A DNA stretch of 64,000 nt, from positions 2,356,001-2,420,000 of the forward strand of contig NZ_CP036292.1 of assembly GCF_007751715.1 (NCBI RefSeq). The letters are read 5' to 3'. A program made the translations under genes and the position numbers. Origin of the DNA: Rosistilla oblonga (GTDB lineage: Bacteria; Planctomycetota; Planctomycetia; Pirellulales; Pirellulaceae). The notes under the pieces were generated by a model. It searched no databases and had not been told where the DNA came from. It saw only the letters and a list, made by a program, of their open reading frames with translations. Positions 1 to 12,100 of the stretch are shown in pieces. Position 1 is the stretch's first letter. Every line of letters begins with the position of its first letter.

Positions 1-61
1 CATCGGAGGTCTCGTTGAGCTGCTGCAAATAGGTGTCGACATGATCCATCCAGTTCAGCAT
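1..61 (-). CDS. N-terminal fragment of an unidentified protein
   Basis: On the minus strand an ATG at position 61 opens a frame that stays open to the left edge, giving about 20 residues beginning MLNWMDHVDTYLQQLN. The sequence is too short for a family assignment. The gene would be transcribed divergently from the MoxR gene at 339, leaving a shared upstream region of about 280 bases. It could also be a chance frame, so confidence is low. Confidence 0.4.
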   Translation of the reverse strand, partial: MLNWMDHVDTYLQQLNETSD

Positions 62-338
62 GAAACTAACCTTTCGCTAGGATTGCGATCCCTCGAAATG
101 CGGGGACCCGTCTGCGCCGCCCGTTTTAGCTGCGCAACCGGTTCTGCTTCTCTCATCCTTAGTTTTCGGTTGTCACGCCGACGAGGGTCCAACGATTCAT
201 ACCCGGGAAAGCTGTAGAAGTCGAAGAATTCCGCGATAGCAAACGTATCGCATTCACTGCCGATCTAGGCCACAATAGGGCCACCGACCCTGTGTTTCCA
301 TTGTCCGCCGCTCCGTTCTTGGGCCCTCCCGATCCATC

Positions 339-1310
339 ATGCCGCAACCTACATCGCCCAATGTGACGGAAGTTACCGAGCTTTCCAAAAAGATCATCAG
401 CAACGTCGAACAAGCGATCGTCGGCAAGCGGAAACAATTGGTGCTGTCGCTGGTCGCCTGGTTCTCCAGCGGACATATCCTCTTGGAAGATGTGCCGGGC
501 GTGGCCAAGACGATGTTGGCCCGAGCGCTGGCCAAAAGCGTCGGCTGCAAATTCAAACGCGTTCAATGCACCCCCGACCTGCTCCCTTCGGACATCTCCG
601 GAACGTCGATCTTCAATCAGAAGAGCGGCGAGTTTGAGTTTCGCAAAGGGCCGCTGTTCACCCAGTTGTTCCTAGCCGATGAGATCAACCGCGCCACGCC
701 GCGGACTCAGGCGGCGTTGTTGGAAGCGATGGCCGAATCACGAGTCACCGTCGACGGGACGACCTATCAACTGGAGGCTCCGTTTTTAGTTGTCGCGACT
801 CAAAACCCGGTCGATCACGAGGGAACGTTTCCGCTGCCCGAAGCTCAACTGGATCGCTTTCTGATGCGTTTCTCGCTCGGCTATCCGTCGTTGGAAGAAG
901 AGTTGCGGATGCTGGAATTGTTGCAGGTCCAACATCCGATCGACGGACTCAAGCCGGTCGCGACGGCGCAACAACTGGTCGCCTGCCAAACCGCGGTGCG
1001 ACATGTGCATGTCGACCGCTTGGTCCGCGAGTACATCTTGCAAATCGTACACGACACCCGCGAACACGAAGACCTTGCGTTGGGAGCGTCGCCGCGTGCG
1101 ACGATCGCTTTGTTCCGCTGCGCCCAAGCGATGGCGGCGATCCGCGGCCGCAGCTTTGTGCAGCCCGATGACGTCAAACGGATCGTCGGCCCGGTGATGA
1201 ATCACCGCATCATCGTCCGCCCCGAAAGCCGGCTGAGGAAGATCACTGCCGAAAAGGTGATGGAATCGATCCTCGGTGAGATCGCCGTCCCAACGGTCGG
1301 CGAAGCATGA
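339..1310 (+). CDS. MoxR-family AAA+ ATPase
   Basis: The 323-residue protein is a cytoplasmic MoxR-type AAA+ ATPase, a family thought to act as a chaperone in maturing metalloenzymes or cell-envelope proteins. A Walker A variant typical of MoxR (DVPGVAKTMLA, about residue 50), a Walker B (LFLADEIN, about 110) and a sensor-1 segment (VVATQNPVDHEGTFPL, about 150) are all present. Length is normal for the family. The stop overlaps the start of the DUF58 gene (ATGA), the classic moxR-DUF58 pairing. The transglutaminase and DUF4129 genes that often follow are absent, because the next gene is convergent. Confidence 0.93.
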   Translation: MPQPTSPNVTEVTELSKKIISNVEQAIVGKRKQLVLSLVAWFSSGHILLEDVPGVAKTMLARALAKSVGCKFKRVQCTPDLLPSDISGTSIFNQKSGEFEFRKGPLFTQLFLADEINRATPRTQAALLEAMAESRVTVDGTTYQLEAPFLVVATQNPVDHEGTFPLPEAQLDRFLMRFSLGYPSLEEELRMLELLQVQHPIDGLKPVATAQQLVACQTAVRHVHVDRLVREYILQIVHDTREHEDLALGASPRATIALFRCAQAMAAIRGRSFVQPDDVKRIVGPVMNHRIIVRPESRLRKITAEKVMESILGEIAVPTVGEA

Positions 1311-2668
1311 ACGCCGCAGCCCCGCCCGCCGATTCACGCCAAGCGGCGTCCGAGGGTTCCTCTAAATGGATCGCACTCGGCGCGGCGGTGCTGTTGGTCG
1401 GGATGCTGTTTGGTTCATCGCTGCTGCTGTACACCGCTTACAGCGCGATCGCAGTCGTTGCCGTCAGCCGCTGGTTGACCAACGCATGGTCGGCCGCGCC
1501 GAGGGCGCACCGTGTCAGCGGCCCGCTGGAAGCGGAGATTGGCCAAGTCGTGCCGATCGAGATCGAGATTCAAAACACCGGGAAGGTCTTGATCCCCTGG
1601 CTGTTAGCCGAAGATCTGTTGCCCCGCGACGCGTTGCTCTATAAGGTTCCCGCGCTGCAGATCGAAGGCGATCGAATTCGCGTCATCTCGCTATCCGCTG
1701 GCGAGACCGACACGATCCGCTACGAAATCAAATGCAATCGCCGCGGGTACTATCAGATCGGACCGACGGTCTTGGAGACCGGGGACCTGATGGGGCTGAA
1801 CCGTCGCTACCGCGTCGGCGCGGTACCGCAGTATCTGCTTGTGATGCCACGCGTTGTTCCCTTGCACGGTTACGACATTCAATCGCGTCGCCCGATCGGC
1901 GAGATCCGCATGTCGCATCCGTTGATGGACGACCCAACGCGAATCGTCGGTATCCGCCAATGGCAGCCCGGCGATCCGATGCGACGCGTCCACTGGTCGG
2001 CGACCGCCCGCACCGGGGAACTGCACAGCAAGATCTACGAAGCGTCGTCGATCGCCGGAGCGACGCTGGTGATCGATCTCCATCGCGACACCAATCCGCG
2101 GCAGCACGAACCGGTCCGCAGCGAGTTGGCGATCACGCTGGCCGCATCGATCAGCAACGCACTGTACCAGATGAATCAGCCGTTCGGTTTGGTCTCCAAC
2201 GGACGCGACGCCGCCGACCGCATCCGGACCGAAGGTTTTATGACCGATTACCGGACTCGCGATGCCGCCACGCAGCATCTGAAAATGCATGAGGTCGACG
2301 CGCACCTGAAACCAGTCTGTCTGTCGGCTCAGCGCGGCCCGGTCCATTATCGCGACGTCCATCGGATGTTGGCGCGGCTGGAGATCACCGACGGGCTGAA
2401 TTTGTCGCAGACCTTTTTAGAAGTCGAATCGCGGTTGTCTCGCGATACGACGCTGATCGTGATCGTGCAGAAATGCGACTCCAGCACCGCTGAGGTGCTA
2501 GCCGGATTCAAACGCCGTGGATGGGCGGTGACCGCGATCATCAACACCTTCGAAGTCGATGACTATAGCAAAGCGGCGGGCCCGCTGGTCGCCAGCGGGA
2601 TCGCCGTCATGCAGTTGCGCGACGAAGCCTCGCTGGCGATGATCTGCCGCGCTCTGGTCGAACGCTAA
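1307..2668 (+). CDS. DUF58 domain protein, partner of MoxR
   Basis: The 453-residue membrane protein starts 4 bases inside the MoxR gene, so translation is probably coupled. Residues of about 20-60 form two hydrophobic segments, followed by a beta-rich domain. The DUF58 signature RQWQPGDPMRRVHWSATAR lies near residue 215, with a vWA-like region after it. DUF58 proteins accompany MoxR ATPases and are presumed to work with them in assembly or activation of envelope complexes; the substrate is unknown. The stop is 44 bases from the convergent porin gene. Confidence 0.9.
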   Translation: MNAAAPPADSRQAASEGSSKWIALGAAVLLVGMLFGSSLLLYTAYSAIAVVAVSRWLTNAWSAAPRAHRVSGPLEAEIGQVVPIEIEIQNTGKVLIPWLLAEDLLPRDALLYKVPALQIEGDRIRVISLSAGETDTIRYEIKCNRRGYYQIGPTVLETGDLMGLNRRYRVGAVPQYLLVMPRVVPLHGYDIQSRRPIGEIRMSHPLMDDPTRIVGIRQWQPGDPMRRVHWSATARTGELHSKIYEASSIAGATLVIDLHRDTNPRQHEPVRSELAITLAASISNALYQMNQPFGLVSNGRDAADRIRTEGFMTDYRTRDAATQHLKMHEVDAHLKPVCLSAQRGPVHYRDVHRMLARLEITDGLNLSQTFLEVESRLSRDTTLIVIVQKCDSSTAEVLAGFKRRGWAVTAIINTFEVDDYSKAAGPLVASGIAVMQLRDEASLAMICRALVER

Positions 2669-2711
2669 ACGCGGCGACATCGCGTCGCTGGTTGTTGCCG
2701 CGCGACGCTGT

Positions 2712-3986
2712 TTACTGCCGCATCAAGATACCGAAACTCAACACGTCGGCCGACATCTCATTGGTCACCGACGATCCGGGGATCGCTCCAACGCCGGGCA
2801 GCACGATCGGGCCGGTTCGCGAGTTCTCGAAGAAGTGCGAATAAGCAATGTTCAGCGCCAGCATCTCGTTCAACTTGTACGATCCACCGACACTCAACGT
2901 GTGTTCGTAGATCAGCGGCGTCGCGACGTTATAAAACGACTCGCTCTCGCGGACCGGATTTTGGTTGTACGAATACCCGCCGCGAATGAAGGCGCGGTCG
3001 CCGATAGCTCGCTGAGCACCAAACGCAACGGCCATCACGCTGCTCCAATCGAGACCGTTTAAACGCCCGGTGGCATCGTAGGTGGCGGGATCGCCGAAGC
3101 CGTCCGCGTTGGCATAATCGATGTAGCGGAGATCGACCGCCAGCAGCCATTTATCGAACCCGGCATAAGCGGTCCCCAACGACAGGATCATCGGAAGATC
3201 GATGTGGGCGCTCAATTCTCGTGGCGCTCCGGTTTCATCCTCTCCGTAGAATTCAAACTCTTCCATCCACGAGGGGCTTTTGAACGAGGCCCCGAAACGC
3301 CAGTCTTCGTTGGGAATGAAATAGACGCCCGCTTGCAAGCCGCCACCCCAGTGATACCGACTGGATCGACCCGACGAATAGGTTAAATCGGAGTTGGCCG
3401 AACCAAACACAAACGGTTCCAAGCCCACCTGGCCGCTCGTGATCACGGGGCCGCCGCCGATCGAGATCCGATCGGTCAGAGCGTAGGAGATGACCGGCGC
3501 GATCTGCAGGAACGAGGCCTCGGAGCTAACCCGGCCCAGCCCCGTCGGTTGACGCGACATGACCGGATTGGTCGGATCCGATTGCACGTTGGTCTTGAAG
3601 CCGGCGACTGCGTTGACGCTCAAGCCGAGGCTGACGGGCGAGTTCTCCAGATGATGAACCCAACCGATGTTAGGGATTGGAAACGTCCCGGGTTCGGCTT
3701 CCGTGGAACCGCTGAACGGCCCAATGGTCGAATCGACGCGGTGCTGCGTGAACAACAGGTCCATGCCGACTTCCAGCTCACCATGTTCCATTCCACTGAT
3801 GGTTGCCGGATTCCAATAGAGTGCACCAAGCGCACTGATCGGCGCAGCGGTTGATGCGCCTCCCATACCCCGATGAACTGGGCCTGCTGATGATACAATT
3901 GCCCCTTGACCAAAACAAACACCTGTTGTGCCCAGCAACAGGAACATGCCTTGGACAAACCTTACGCAACGATGAAGTGTTGCCAT
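2712..3986 (-). CDS. FadL/OmpP1/TodX-type outer-membrane transport protein
   Basis: This protein of about 424 residues resembles the OmpP1/FadL/TodX family of outer-membrane beta-barrels that take up hydrophobic molecules. It has a signal peptide (MATLHRCVRFVQGMFLLLGTTG, cleavage near CFG-QG). The early plug-region pattern follows (GMGGASTAAP, then ALYWNPATISG), with amphipathic strands and a terminal aromatic-rich strand after it. I chose the ATG at 3986 because a G-rich ribosome-binding-like run precedes it and the signal peptide starts there; an in-frame ATG at 4025 adds 13 residues. It lies downstream of the methyltransferase fusion gene on the same strand, with about 210 bases between. 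Confidence 0.85.
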   Translation of the reverse strand: MATLHRCVRFVQGMFLLLGTTGVCFGQGAIVSSAGPVHRGMGGASTAAPISALGALYWNPATISGMEHGELEVGMDLLFTQHRVDSTIGPFSGSTEAEPGTFPIPNIGWVHHLENSPVSLGLSVNAVAGFKTNVQSDPTNPVMSRQPTGLGRVSSEASFLQIAPVISYALTDRISIGGGPVITSGQVGLEPFVFGSANSDLTYSSGRSSRYHWGGGLQAGVYFIPNEDWRFGASFKSPSWMEEFEFYGEDETGAPRELSAHIDLPMILSLGTAYAGFDKWLLAVDLRYIDYANADGFGDPATYDATGRLNGLDWSSVMAVAFGAQRAIGDRAFIRGGYSYNQNPVRESESFYNVATPLIYEHTLSVGGSYKLNEMLALNIAYSHFFENSRTGPIVLPGVGAIPGSSVTNEMSADVLSFGILMRQ

Positions 3987-4199
3987 AACTGCTGCCCCCC
4001 AATATCGACAAGAGAACGAATCCAATCTTCGTTCGGTCTTTGACAGCCTTATCGACGCTCAACGATAGCGACCGTTCACGATATGCAGTAAATGCAGTTA
4101 CTTTGCGGAAGTCCCCCTGCAGCGTTTCGGGGTCTGGCAACCGATGATGGCAACGGCACGGCTGACGACGCGTCGAGTCGTCGCCTCAACGCGATCGCA

Positions 4200-5600
4200 T
4201 TAGCGCGGATTTGTCGGCCGACCGCCAAACGCGACTGCAAACTGATACTCCGATAACAGCGAATCGTCCGATTCCAGATACTCACCCGACGGAGTTGTTT
4301 GCGTCTTGCCGAATCCGCAGCTCTCCATCACTTCGGACGGCTGATCACAGCCGAAGATGAAGCGTTCACCAAGCTCATCCATCCCCTCGAGAAACTTAGC
4401 GACCTCGGGGTGCTGCGACGTTCCATCGACGACGCAGCGAGTGACAAAGTCGCACCAGATGCGACTGTCTCGATGCCCCAACAATTGGCTGGCGGATGTA
4501 AGAATCCGGCGGTTCTCCGCGGGGCTGAAGTACATCGAACAGCCTTCGTAGACGATGACCGTTGGCAATTCGGGATCGAAATCGGGATGCTCCAACAACA
4601 GGCTGGCGATGTCGTCTCGCTTGAAGTCGGCGGCGACCATCCGGCGTCGGACGTCGGGGCGATCTTTCATCTGAGAGATTACCCGCGTTCGCTCTTCGAG
4701 CATCTCCGGTAGATCCAACTCGAAATAGGTCGGCTTGGGCCCCTCGGCGAACAACCGGAACGGACGCATGTCCAATCCCGCCCCGAGGATCACCACCTGT
4801 TTCAAGTTATCGACGGCGTCGATCGTTTGGTCGATGTGGCCGGTTCTCGCCAGGACCATATCTTGCAGCTGGGGCAAGACGCGACACAGCCGATTCGCCA
4901 ACAGTTCGCCATGTGGTCCCGCGGCAACGCGTTCGTGCCCCGAATCGAGTCGCAGGCGATCGTTTTGCGAAGAGGATCGCAGACCGGCGATCATCCGCGC
5001 CGACGATTTCAGTTTGTGCTTGTACAGCGGAGAGATCTGCGGCTGCGCTTCGGTGGGCCGCAACTGGATCGAAGGCTGCGCGAAGTATTTCATCTCCGCT
5101 TCGGCGACGACATCACCGTTGGCGGTGAAGACGACCGGCAGGGTGACCAAGACTCGTTTCCCCGCGAAATAACGCTGGCGAACCTTCGTGGCAAGCTTTT
5201 CGGGAATCTCGCAGAAACCACGCACATGTCCCGTGCTGGGGATTCGGTATTTGACATCCATCGAAGCCAGCCACAGCGACGCCGAATCCTCTTCGTGACA
5301 CGGGTGAACGCCGACGACGGGCACGCCGCGCAACAGCGCCGCCAACGCGATACCACCGGTGTAATCGGCAGACAACGAAATCAACGCGGCTTGATGCGTA
5401 CCGTGCTGATTCGTCGACGCAAAGCTGAGCGGCAACTCGGTCGCGCACATCCCTTCGCGGACCTCGGTGATCCGCCAATCGATCGCTTTCAAAACCGGGA
5501 CCGCTTCATGTAACAAGCTTGTCACCAAGCCTGGGTTCATTCGGGTCTCGTAGTCCTGCTCCCAAGAAATGGACATCGGCCCCAGCTGTGAACTCACCAT
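4200..5600 (-). CDS. Fusion: hotdog thioesterase-like (DUF4442) domain plus class I SAM methyltransferase
   Basis: The 466-residue protein appears to have two parts. Residues of about 15-185 resemble the DUF4442/YiiD-C hotdog thioesterase-like family: an N-G-x-H-like TNQHGTHQAALISLSADYTG segment and a C-terminal VVAEAEMKYFAQ strand. Residues of about 195-466 resemble the leucine carboxyl methyltransferase/TIGR00027 family, with SAM motif I VVILGAGLDMRPFRL near residue 267 and acidic FELDLPEML after it. Neither substrate can be read from the sequence. The combination suggests modification of an acyl or polyketide-like carboxylate, which is inference. Start ATG at 5600; a second possible start is Met9. 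Confidence 0.78.
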   Translation of the reverse strand: MVSSQLGPMSISWEQDYETRMNPGLVTSLLHEAVPVLKAIDWRITEVREGMCATELPLSFASTNQHGTHQAALISLSADYTGGIALAALLRGVPVVGVHPCHEEDSASLWLASMDVKYRIPSTGHVRGFCEIPEKLATKVRQRYFAGKRVLVTLPVVFTANGDVVAEAEMKYFAQPSIQLRPTEAQPQISPLYKHKLKSSARMIAGLRSSSQNDRLRLDSGHERVAAGPHGELLANRLCRVLPQLQDMVLARTGHIDQTIDAVDNLKQVVILGAGLDMRPFRLFAEGPKPTYFELDLPEMLEERTRVISQMKDRPDVRRRMVAADFKRDDIASLLLEHPDFDPELPTVIVYEGCSMYFSPAENRRILTSASQLLGHRDSRIWCDFVTRCVVDGTSQHPEVAKFLEGMDELGERFIFGCDQPSEVMESCGFGKTQTTPSGEYLESDDSLLSEYQFAVAFGGRPTNPR

Positions 5601-6104
5601 CTTCCAACCTCAATATCGATCCAAAAAGACAAGATGCAAATGGTTCGAAGCTCTAAGCGTGTGCCTCTGCTTCGTGCAAATCGATGCTAGTTAGATCGCC
5701 ACTAAAAGCTTCCGGTGGGTGAGAGTTTGCGGAAAATACTCCCTTGCAAATCGCAGATCGCAGAAATCCAGCCGCAAAACCCACCCCTCTGGAACGCCGA
5801 CACGGGCCATAGGTCCATAGGCTTTGTCGGTGGCGCCGTTTTTTTACAACGATCGCCATAGCAACGGTTACCTGGGTAGACACCGCGCCGCATCGCAGAT
5901 GCGTCACAACTTGGACTCAGCAAGCAACGGCATCGGCGGTTGGAAAACTTTTTTTCGAAGCTGCCGCGTTTAGAACCTAAGCTTCCTTTGATGGCACCGC
6001 CCCTGCCTGACCCAATTTCCATTCACTCACTGACGACTTGCCCTGTCGAAGCAAGGAGCGGCTTCCGTTTCGCATCCGATCTGCAAAGATTCGCGGTCAA
6101 GTTC
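5601..6104. other. Intergenic region between divergent genes
   Basis: Roughly 500 bases separate the methyltransferase fusion gene from the kinase start chosen here. In-frame TTG (5940) and ATG (5991) codons upstream of 6105 could extend the hybrid kinase, so part of this stretch may be coding. The small opposing frames here (for example 5653-5907 minus) have unnatural compositions and no recognisable motif. No convincing promoter, operator or RNA gene was seen. Confidence 0.4.
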
Positions 6105-9100
6105 ATGACACACCCATCGTTTTCTAACGAAACGCTGACAATTGGCGAAAAGCGGTACCAGATTCTGGACCGGTTGCCAAACAGTCCCGTCGTCTGCGGC
6201 TACCGCGGACGCGACCTCCAAACGGACGAGCGTGTCGTATTGCGGGAAGTCCCCAAGCGGTTGTTCCGCGACAGTGGCCTTGCGCGGTTCATGAACGAAG
6301 CCCGGCTGACGTCGGGACTTTCTTGCGAGACCTATTCCCACCCGCTGGAATTTGAACTCAGCGACGATCACTTGCGATTGGTCTACGCCGAAGTGCCGGG
6401 AACGCCGTTGTCGGCGCGGATTGGGAAAGCCCGCTTTACGCCTCGCGACACGATGCGGATCGCCCGCGATCTACTGGTAGCGCTCGACGGCGTCCACCAA
6501 ATCGGCTGTATCCAACGCGACCTCCGCCCCTCGAAGATCATAATCCGCCCCGACGGACTGGCGGTCTTGTGCGGTTACCTGCCGCTGAGGTCGCCCGACG
6601 GACTCGGTTGCAACGATGCTTTGAGCCGCGAGTATGCGTCGTATATGTCCCCCGAACTCTCGGGAGTCATCGATCACGACGTCGCTGAGGTCTCGGATCT
6701 CTATTCGCTCGGGCACGTTTTGAATGCCTGTTTGACAGGCGTTCCCGCGTTTGATGGAGAGGTCAACGAGATCCTTTATCAGCACATGACGTCCGATCCG
6801 GCTCCCGAGCGTTTTTCGGTCGAGACGCCTGATCTGGTAATCAAGTTCATCGAAAAACTGATCTGCAAAGAGCCCCGCGACCGCTACCAATCGGCTCGGG
6901 CGGCGCTGTTTGATGTCGACAAGATCCTCTCGTTTATCGAAGCCGGAATCGTCGCTCCCAAGTTTGTGATCGGCACCGCCGACCGGCGCACGGTATTGAT
7001 CGAACCTGCGTTTGTCGGTCGCCAAGAACAGACCAACGAACTCCGCTTGGGAATCGAGGATGCCCACTGCGGTCGCTTCCACAAGATCTTGATGGTTGCC
7101 GAATCGGGGATGGGCAAGACCCGGATGTTGAATGAAATCTCAACAGCCGCCGCCCGCAAAGGCTTCCTGATCCTCAACGGAAGATCGACGCAACACACCG
7201 GTCAACAACCCAACGCGGCTTGGTTGCAGATGGTCGACCAACTGGCCAAGCTGCTTGTTAACGATGGGATCTTGCGGGCCCAAACCACGCGGCGAATGGA
7301 GGACTTTCGCGAGGAGGTGATCACGGCGATGCCGGCGATCGCAAACGTCCTCGGCTGGACCGGAACGCGACTGTCGGGCCCCGAAGAACTTGGACAAGGC
7401 CGAATCATCCTGGCGTTTCGAACGCTTTTCGCCAACTTGGGAACCGCCGATCGCTGCGTGATGCTGACTCTGGATGATTGTCAATGGATCGACGATCAAT
7501 CGATGCGCGTGCTGACCGAGATCAGCGAAGCCAACGCGCAACACCTGTTCCTGCTGGCGGTGATGCGCCCCGAAACAACTGCCTGCGAACAACTGAAACA
7601 GGCGCTGCAGGTCTCCCACACGACAACGCTTGGTCCGCTCAGCAATCACGCAGTCAAACAACTTGCCCTGTCGATGGCGGGTCCGTTGCCAAGCGTGGCG
7701 ATCGAAGTCGTTCAGAAATACGCCGAAGGCAGCCCCTTCATGGCGGCAGCGGTTTTGCGTGGGATGGTGGAATCCAACGTATTAACTGTCGAAAACGAAG
7801 CCTGGAAGATCGACCACCACCTGCTATCGAACTTTCAAGCTGCCGACAATTCCAGCGAGATTCTTGTCGACCGCTTGACCCGCTTGCCCGCCAGTTCGCG
7901 AAAACTGTTGACCGCCGCAGCGGTGATCGGCCACGATTTCAGTCTCGACGCGGCGGCAAGCCTGGCGGGAATGGAGATGGCCGATGCGCACGGAGCGTTT
8001 AAACCGGCGCGTGCCCATCGCTTGGTCTGGAGCCGCCCCAACAGCATGTTTTCGTTTGTCCACGACAAGATTCGCGCTGCGATTTTGAGTGGCATCGGCG
8101 ACGAGACGAAGCGATCGATGCACGGTCAACTTGGGCGTTATCTGGAGTCGCACTTTCCCGAACAGGTCTTCGATATCGCCTACCACTTCGACGCAGCCGA
8201 TATGCACGTCGAAGCGCTCTCCTACGCTTTAAGCGCGGCGAAGGTTGCGCTCAAGAGCTTCTCGCTGGCCAGTGCGCAAACTCAGCTTTCGATCGCGGCG
8301 CGGGCGCTGCAACACGCCGAGACCAGCACGCGGCATCAAGTCGAATCAATGATGAGCGAAGTCTTGATGCTGCGCGGCCAATACGACCAAACCGAAGAGT
8401 GGCTGGAGGCTGCGGAGCGGAGCGCGGTAACCGACAAAGACCGCGCGAAGGTCGCCATGAAGCGAGGCGAATTGCACTTCAAACGCGGCAACAAGGACGT
8501 CGCCGTCGAATATTTTGAAGCGTCGCTAAAACAGCTCGGCCAGACCGTCTGCCGCAACAAACTGCAACTCTCCTGGCACATCGGAATCGAACTGATTCGA
8601 CAGATCCGAAACTCGATGTTCCCTTCGCTGTGCGGGCGACGGCAGGGCGAACCGAGCGAAGCCGAACAGATGGCGTTGAGTCTGTACAGCCAAATCGCCC
8701 ACGCCTATTGGTACACTCGGGACCAGTACTACACGTTGTGGGCTCATCTGCGTGGCATGAACGCCGCCGAACGTTATCCCGCCAACCAGTATTTGGCGCA
8801 AGCCTATTCCGAACACGCCCCGGCGATGTCGCTGATGCGTTGGGAAACGCGTGGCATCCAATATGCCAAGCGTTCGCTGGAGATGCGGAAGACGCTGGAC
8901 GATCTGTGGGGGCAGGGGCAGACACGCAACTTCTTCAGCATCCTGCTCTATTCGTTCGCGCGATTCGAAGCCTGCATCGAACAAGCCCGCTTGGCCGTCG
9001 AGATCCTGGAACGGACCGGCGACTACTGGGAAGTGCATATCGCCCGCTACCAACTGGCCGCATCGTACTACCGAATCGGCAAGTGCGAAGAAGCCGTTCG

Positions 9101-12100
9101 GCATTCGCAGGTGAACTATCAATCGGCGGTCACCCACGGCGATTACCAAGCGACAGGAAACATCATCGACGTCTGGGCGCGAGCCTCGCTGGGCGAAATT
9201 CCGGCGGAGATTCTGCAGACCGAACTGCAGCGCGACGTGATCGATGCGCAGCGTGGATGCCAGGTGCGGTTAGCTTGCGGAGTCTGCGAGTTTTACCAAG
9301 GACGTTATGCCGAAGCGGTTGCGATGTTCGAATCCGCGATCGAGATCGCCGAACAGGCAGAGGTTTGCAACACCTATATCAGCCCCTGTTATTCCTGGCT
9401 TTGTTCGGGGATGCGGAAACAGTTCGACACACAGCCAGCCAAATCGCTGGCCCAACATAAACGGCGACTGAACAAACTTGTCGCCGCCACGAAAAAGGCG
9501 CTCGCCTACGGAAAACGCTTCCCCAACGAACTGCCTCATGCGCTGCGTGAGTGCGCTGCGGCGGCGGCGATGTCGGGCCGCGAGGGCGCGGCGAAAAAGT
9601 ACTTTCAACGCAGTCTCGATGAAGCGGAGCGGCAATCTGCGAATCTTGAACACGCCGAAACGACGATCCTGTTGGAAGAGTTTGCGTCCGAACTCGGCTG
9701 GCCCACCGATTCGTCGGCTTGTGGCCGCGCGATCGCCACGCTTTCCCGCTTTCAGTTCGCCAGCGAATCGGTCGACGACGAGGGTTCGCTGTCGCTGTTC
9801 GATCGCTTCGATACGCTGCTCGCCTCGGGACGCAAGATCGCCACCAGCGTCTTGCCGGCGGAGATCTATCACGAGGTTTGTGTCGCGGCCCAGAAGATCC
9901 TCCGCGGCGAACAGGCGTTTGTTATCGCCATCTCGCCCGACACCGACGAACTAGTCACCTATCCCGAAGGCCAGGTCTTCGACACCAACCTGCTCGCCGA
10001 AGCTCAGCGGAAGATGGTGACTGTCGTCAAGGACGAGGAGAACTGCAACGATCGCGGCATCATCACCAAATGCCATGGATCGTTCCTGTGCAGCCCGATC
10101 GAAGTTCAAGGCCAGATGTCGGCGTTCCTGTACATCACCAACAAACGCTTTTCGGACCTCTTCGGTAGCGACGAAATTCGCATCGCCGATTATCTAGTCT
10201 CGTTTGCCGGGGCGGGACTCGAACGCGCCGACAGTTTCCAAAAGCTGCAGGATCTGAATCAGAACCTGGAAGAGAAGGTTCAGGACCGGATCCTCGCGGT
10301 TGTTGAACGATCCAAAGAACTCGAACTCACCACGCAACAGCTGCATAAAACCAAGGAAAAACTGCAGCGAGCGAAGGAAGCCGCCGAAAACGCCAACTAC
10401 GCCAAAAGCGAATTCCTGGCGCGGATGAGCCACGAGATCCGCACGCCGATCACCGGCATCTTGGGCTTCTCCGAACTGCTGCTGCGCGGGATCGCTACCA
10501 GCGAACACGATCGCACTACGCATCTCGAAACGATCTATTCCAACGGCACCCATCTGCTGCAACTGTTGGACGATATCCTCGATATCTCCAAGATCGAAGC
10601 CGACAAGGTCGAGATCGAACGCGTCACGTTTGCCCCAACACAACTGATCAACGAAATCATCCGCTCGCTCCGTTCCAAAGCGATTCAAAAAGATATCGCG
10701 TTGAACTTCCAGATCGACAGCCCGATCCCCGAATCGATCGTCAGCGATCCGACACGATTCCGCCAAATCATCACCAACCTCGTCGGCAACGCAGTCAAAT
10801 TTACCGACACCGGTGGCGTCACTGTGCGGCTGAACTCCCAAGGCGATCCGCAATCGCCGAGCCAGCTGGAGATCTGCGTCGACGACACGGGCGCAGGGAT
10901 GACTCCCGAACAGATGCAGCGGATTTTCGAACCGTTTGTCCAAGCCGATACGTCGACAACAAGAAAACATGGCGGCACCGGATTGGGGCTGTCGATCGGC
11001 AAGCGTTTGGCGGAAGCTCTCGGCGGTTCGCTTAGCATCGCCAGCACGCTCGACGTCGGAACTCAATTTACCTTCACTCTGCCGATCGAGAACCACGCCG
11101 ATACGCGTATCCTCAGTCCCGAAGAGGCGACTGAGTTTGCCAGTCAAACGCGAACCCAAGAGTTTCACAAAGCCGACGTCTCGGGAGCGCGAGTCCTGGT
11201 CGTCGACGATTGCCAGACCAACCGTAAACTGATCACCTACCTGCTGCAGGACGCCGGCAGCGAAGTGATTTCGGCGACCAACGGAAAGGAAGCCTTCGAC
11301 CTGTTGATCGATCAGAAACTGGCTGTCGATATCGTTCTGATGGATATGCAGATGCCGATCATGGACGGCTATACCGCCGCCCGCGCGCTGCGGAACAGCG
11401 GATACGACCGACCGATCGTCGCCCTGACCGCCAACGCAATGGTCGGCGACGAAGCGAAGTGCCGACAAGCCGGCTGCACCCACTACCTCACCAAACCGAT
11501 CGATCTGGACGCCTTGCTGCAAATCGTGCGAGTTGGAACAGCGCCCTCATCGGATTCGCTAGCTTCTGACGCACTCGCTGCACCGCGGCAATCCGTTGGC
11601 GAATCGTCGACACAACAGCTAACGGCACCTGCACAGGATCAGATCCTGTCGCCACCTCAGCAGACACCGACAACGGATCAGCATGAATCGATGGCTGATC
11701 AACTGGTGGCGTCGGTTCCCGAGTCAATCGAGTCGGCGACTCCGCCAGCGCCATCACAACCGCCTCGCGACGCCGAACCGCTCCCGAACGACTGGCGAAA
11801 CGATTTTGCCTGCTTCGTGATCGATCGCGTCTCAAGCCTGCTGCCGCAGATGTTCGACGCTTGCGCCAGCCACAACTACGACGAAATCGTTCGCCAATCG
11901 CATTGGATTAAAGACTCCGGCGGAACCGTCGGACTCCGGAAACTCTCTCAACTGGCCGCCGGTTGCGAAACGGCGGTTCGCGACCACGACACGGTTCAGC
12001 TGCACGACACGCTGCAGGAAATGAAAAGCTATCTCGACGGCGTCCAACGGCAGCGCGCCGACCAGCCTCTTTCCGCGACCGAAAACGATAAAGCTCCCAC

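Noticed and set aside
5653-6022. Two short minus-strand frames upstream of the hybrid kinase
   Set aside because: Neither has a motif or credible start; composition is unlike the neighbours.
10194-11522. A 442-residue minus-strand frame opposite the histidine kinase
   Set aside because: It is the antisense of the strongly supported kinase/receiver region and has no own signature.
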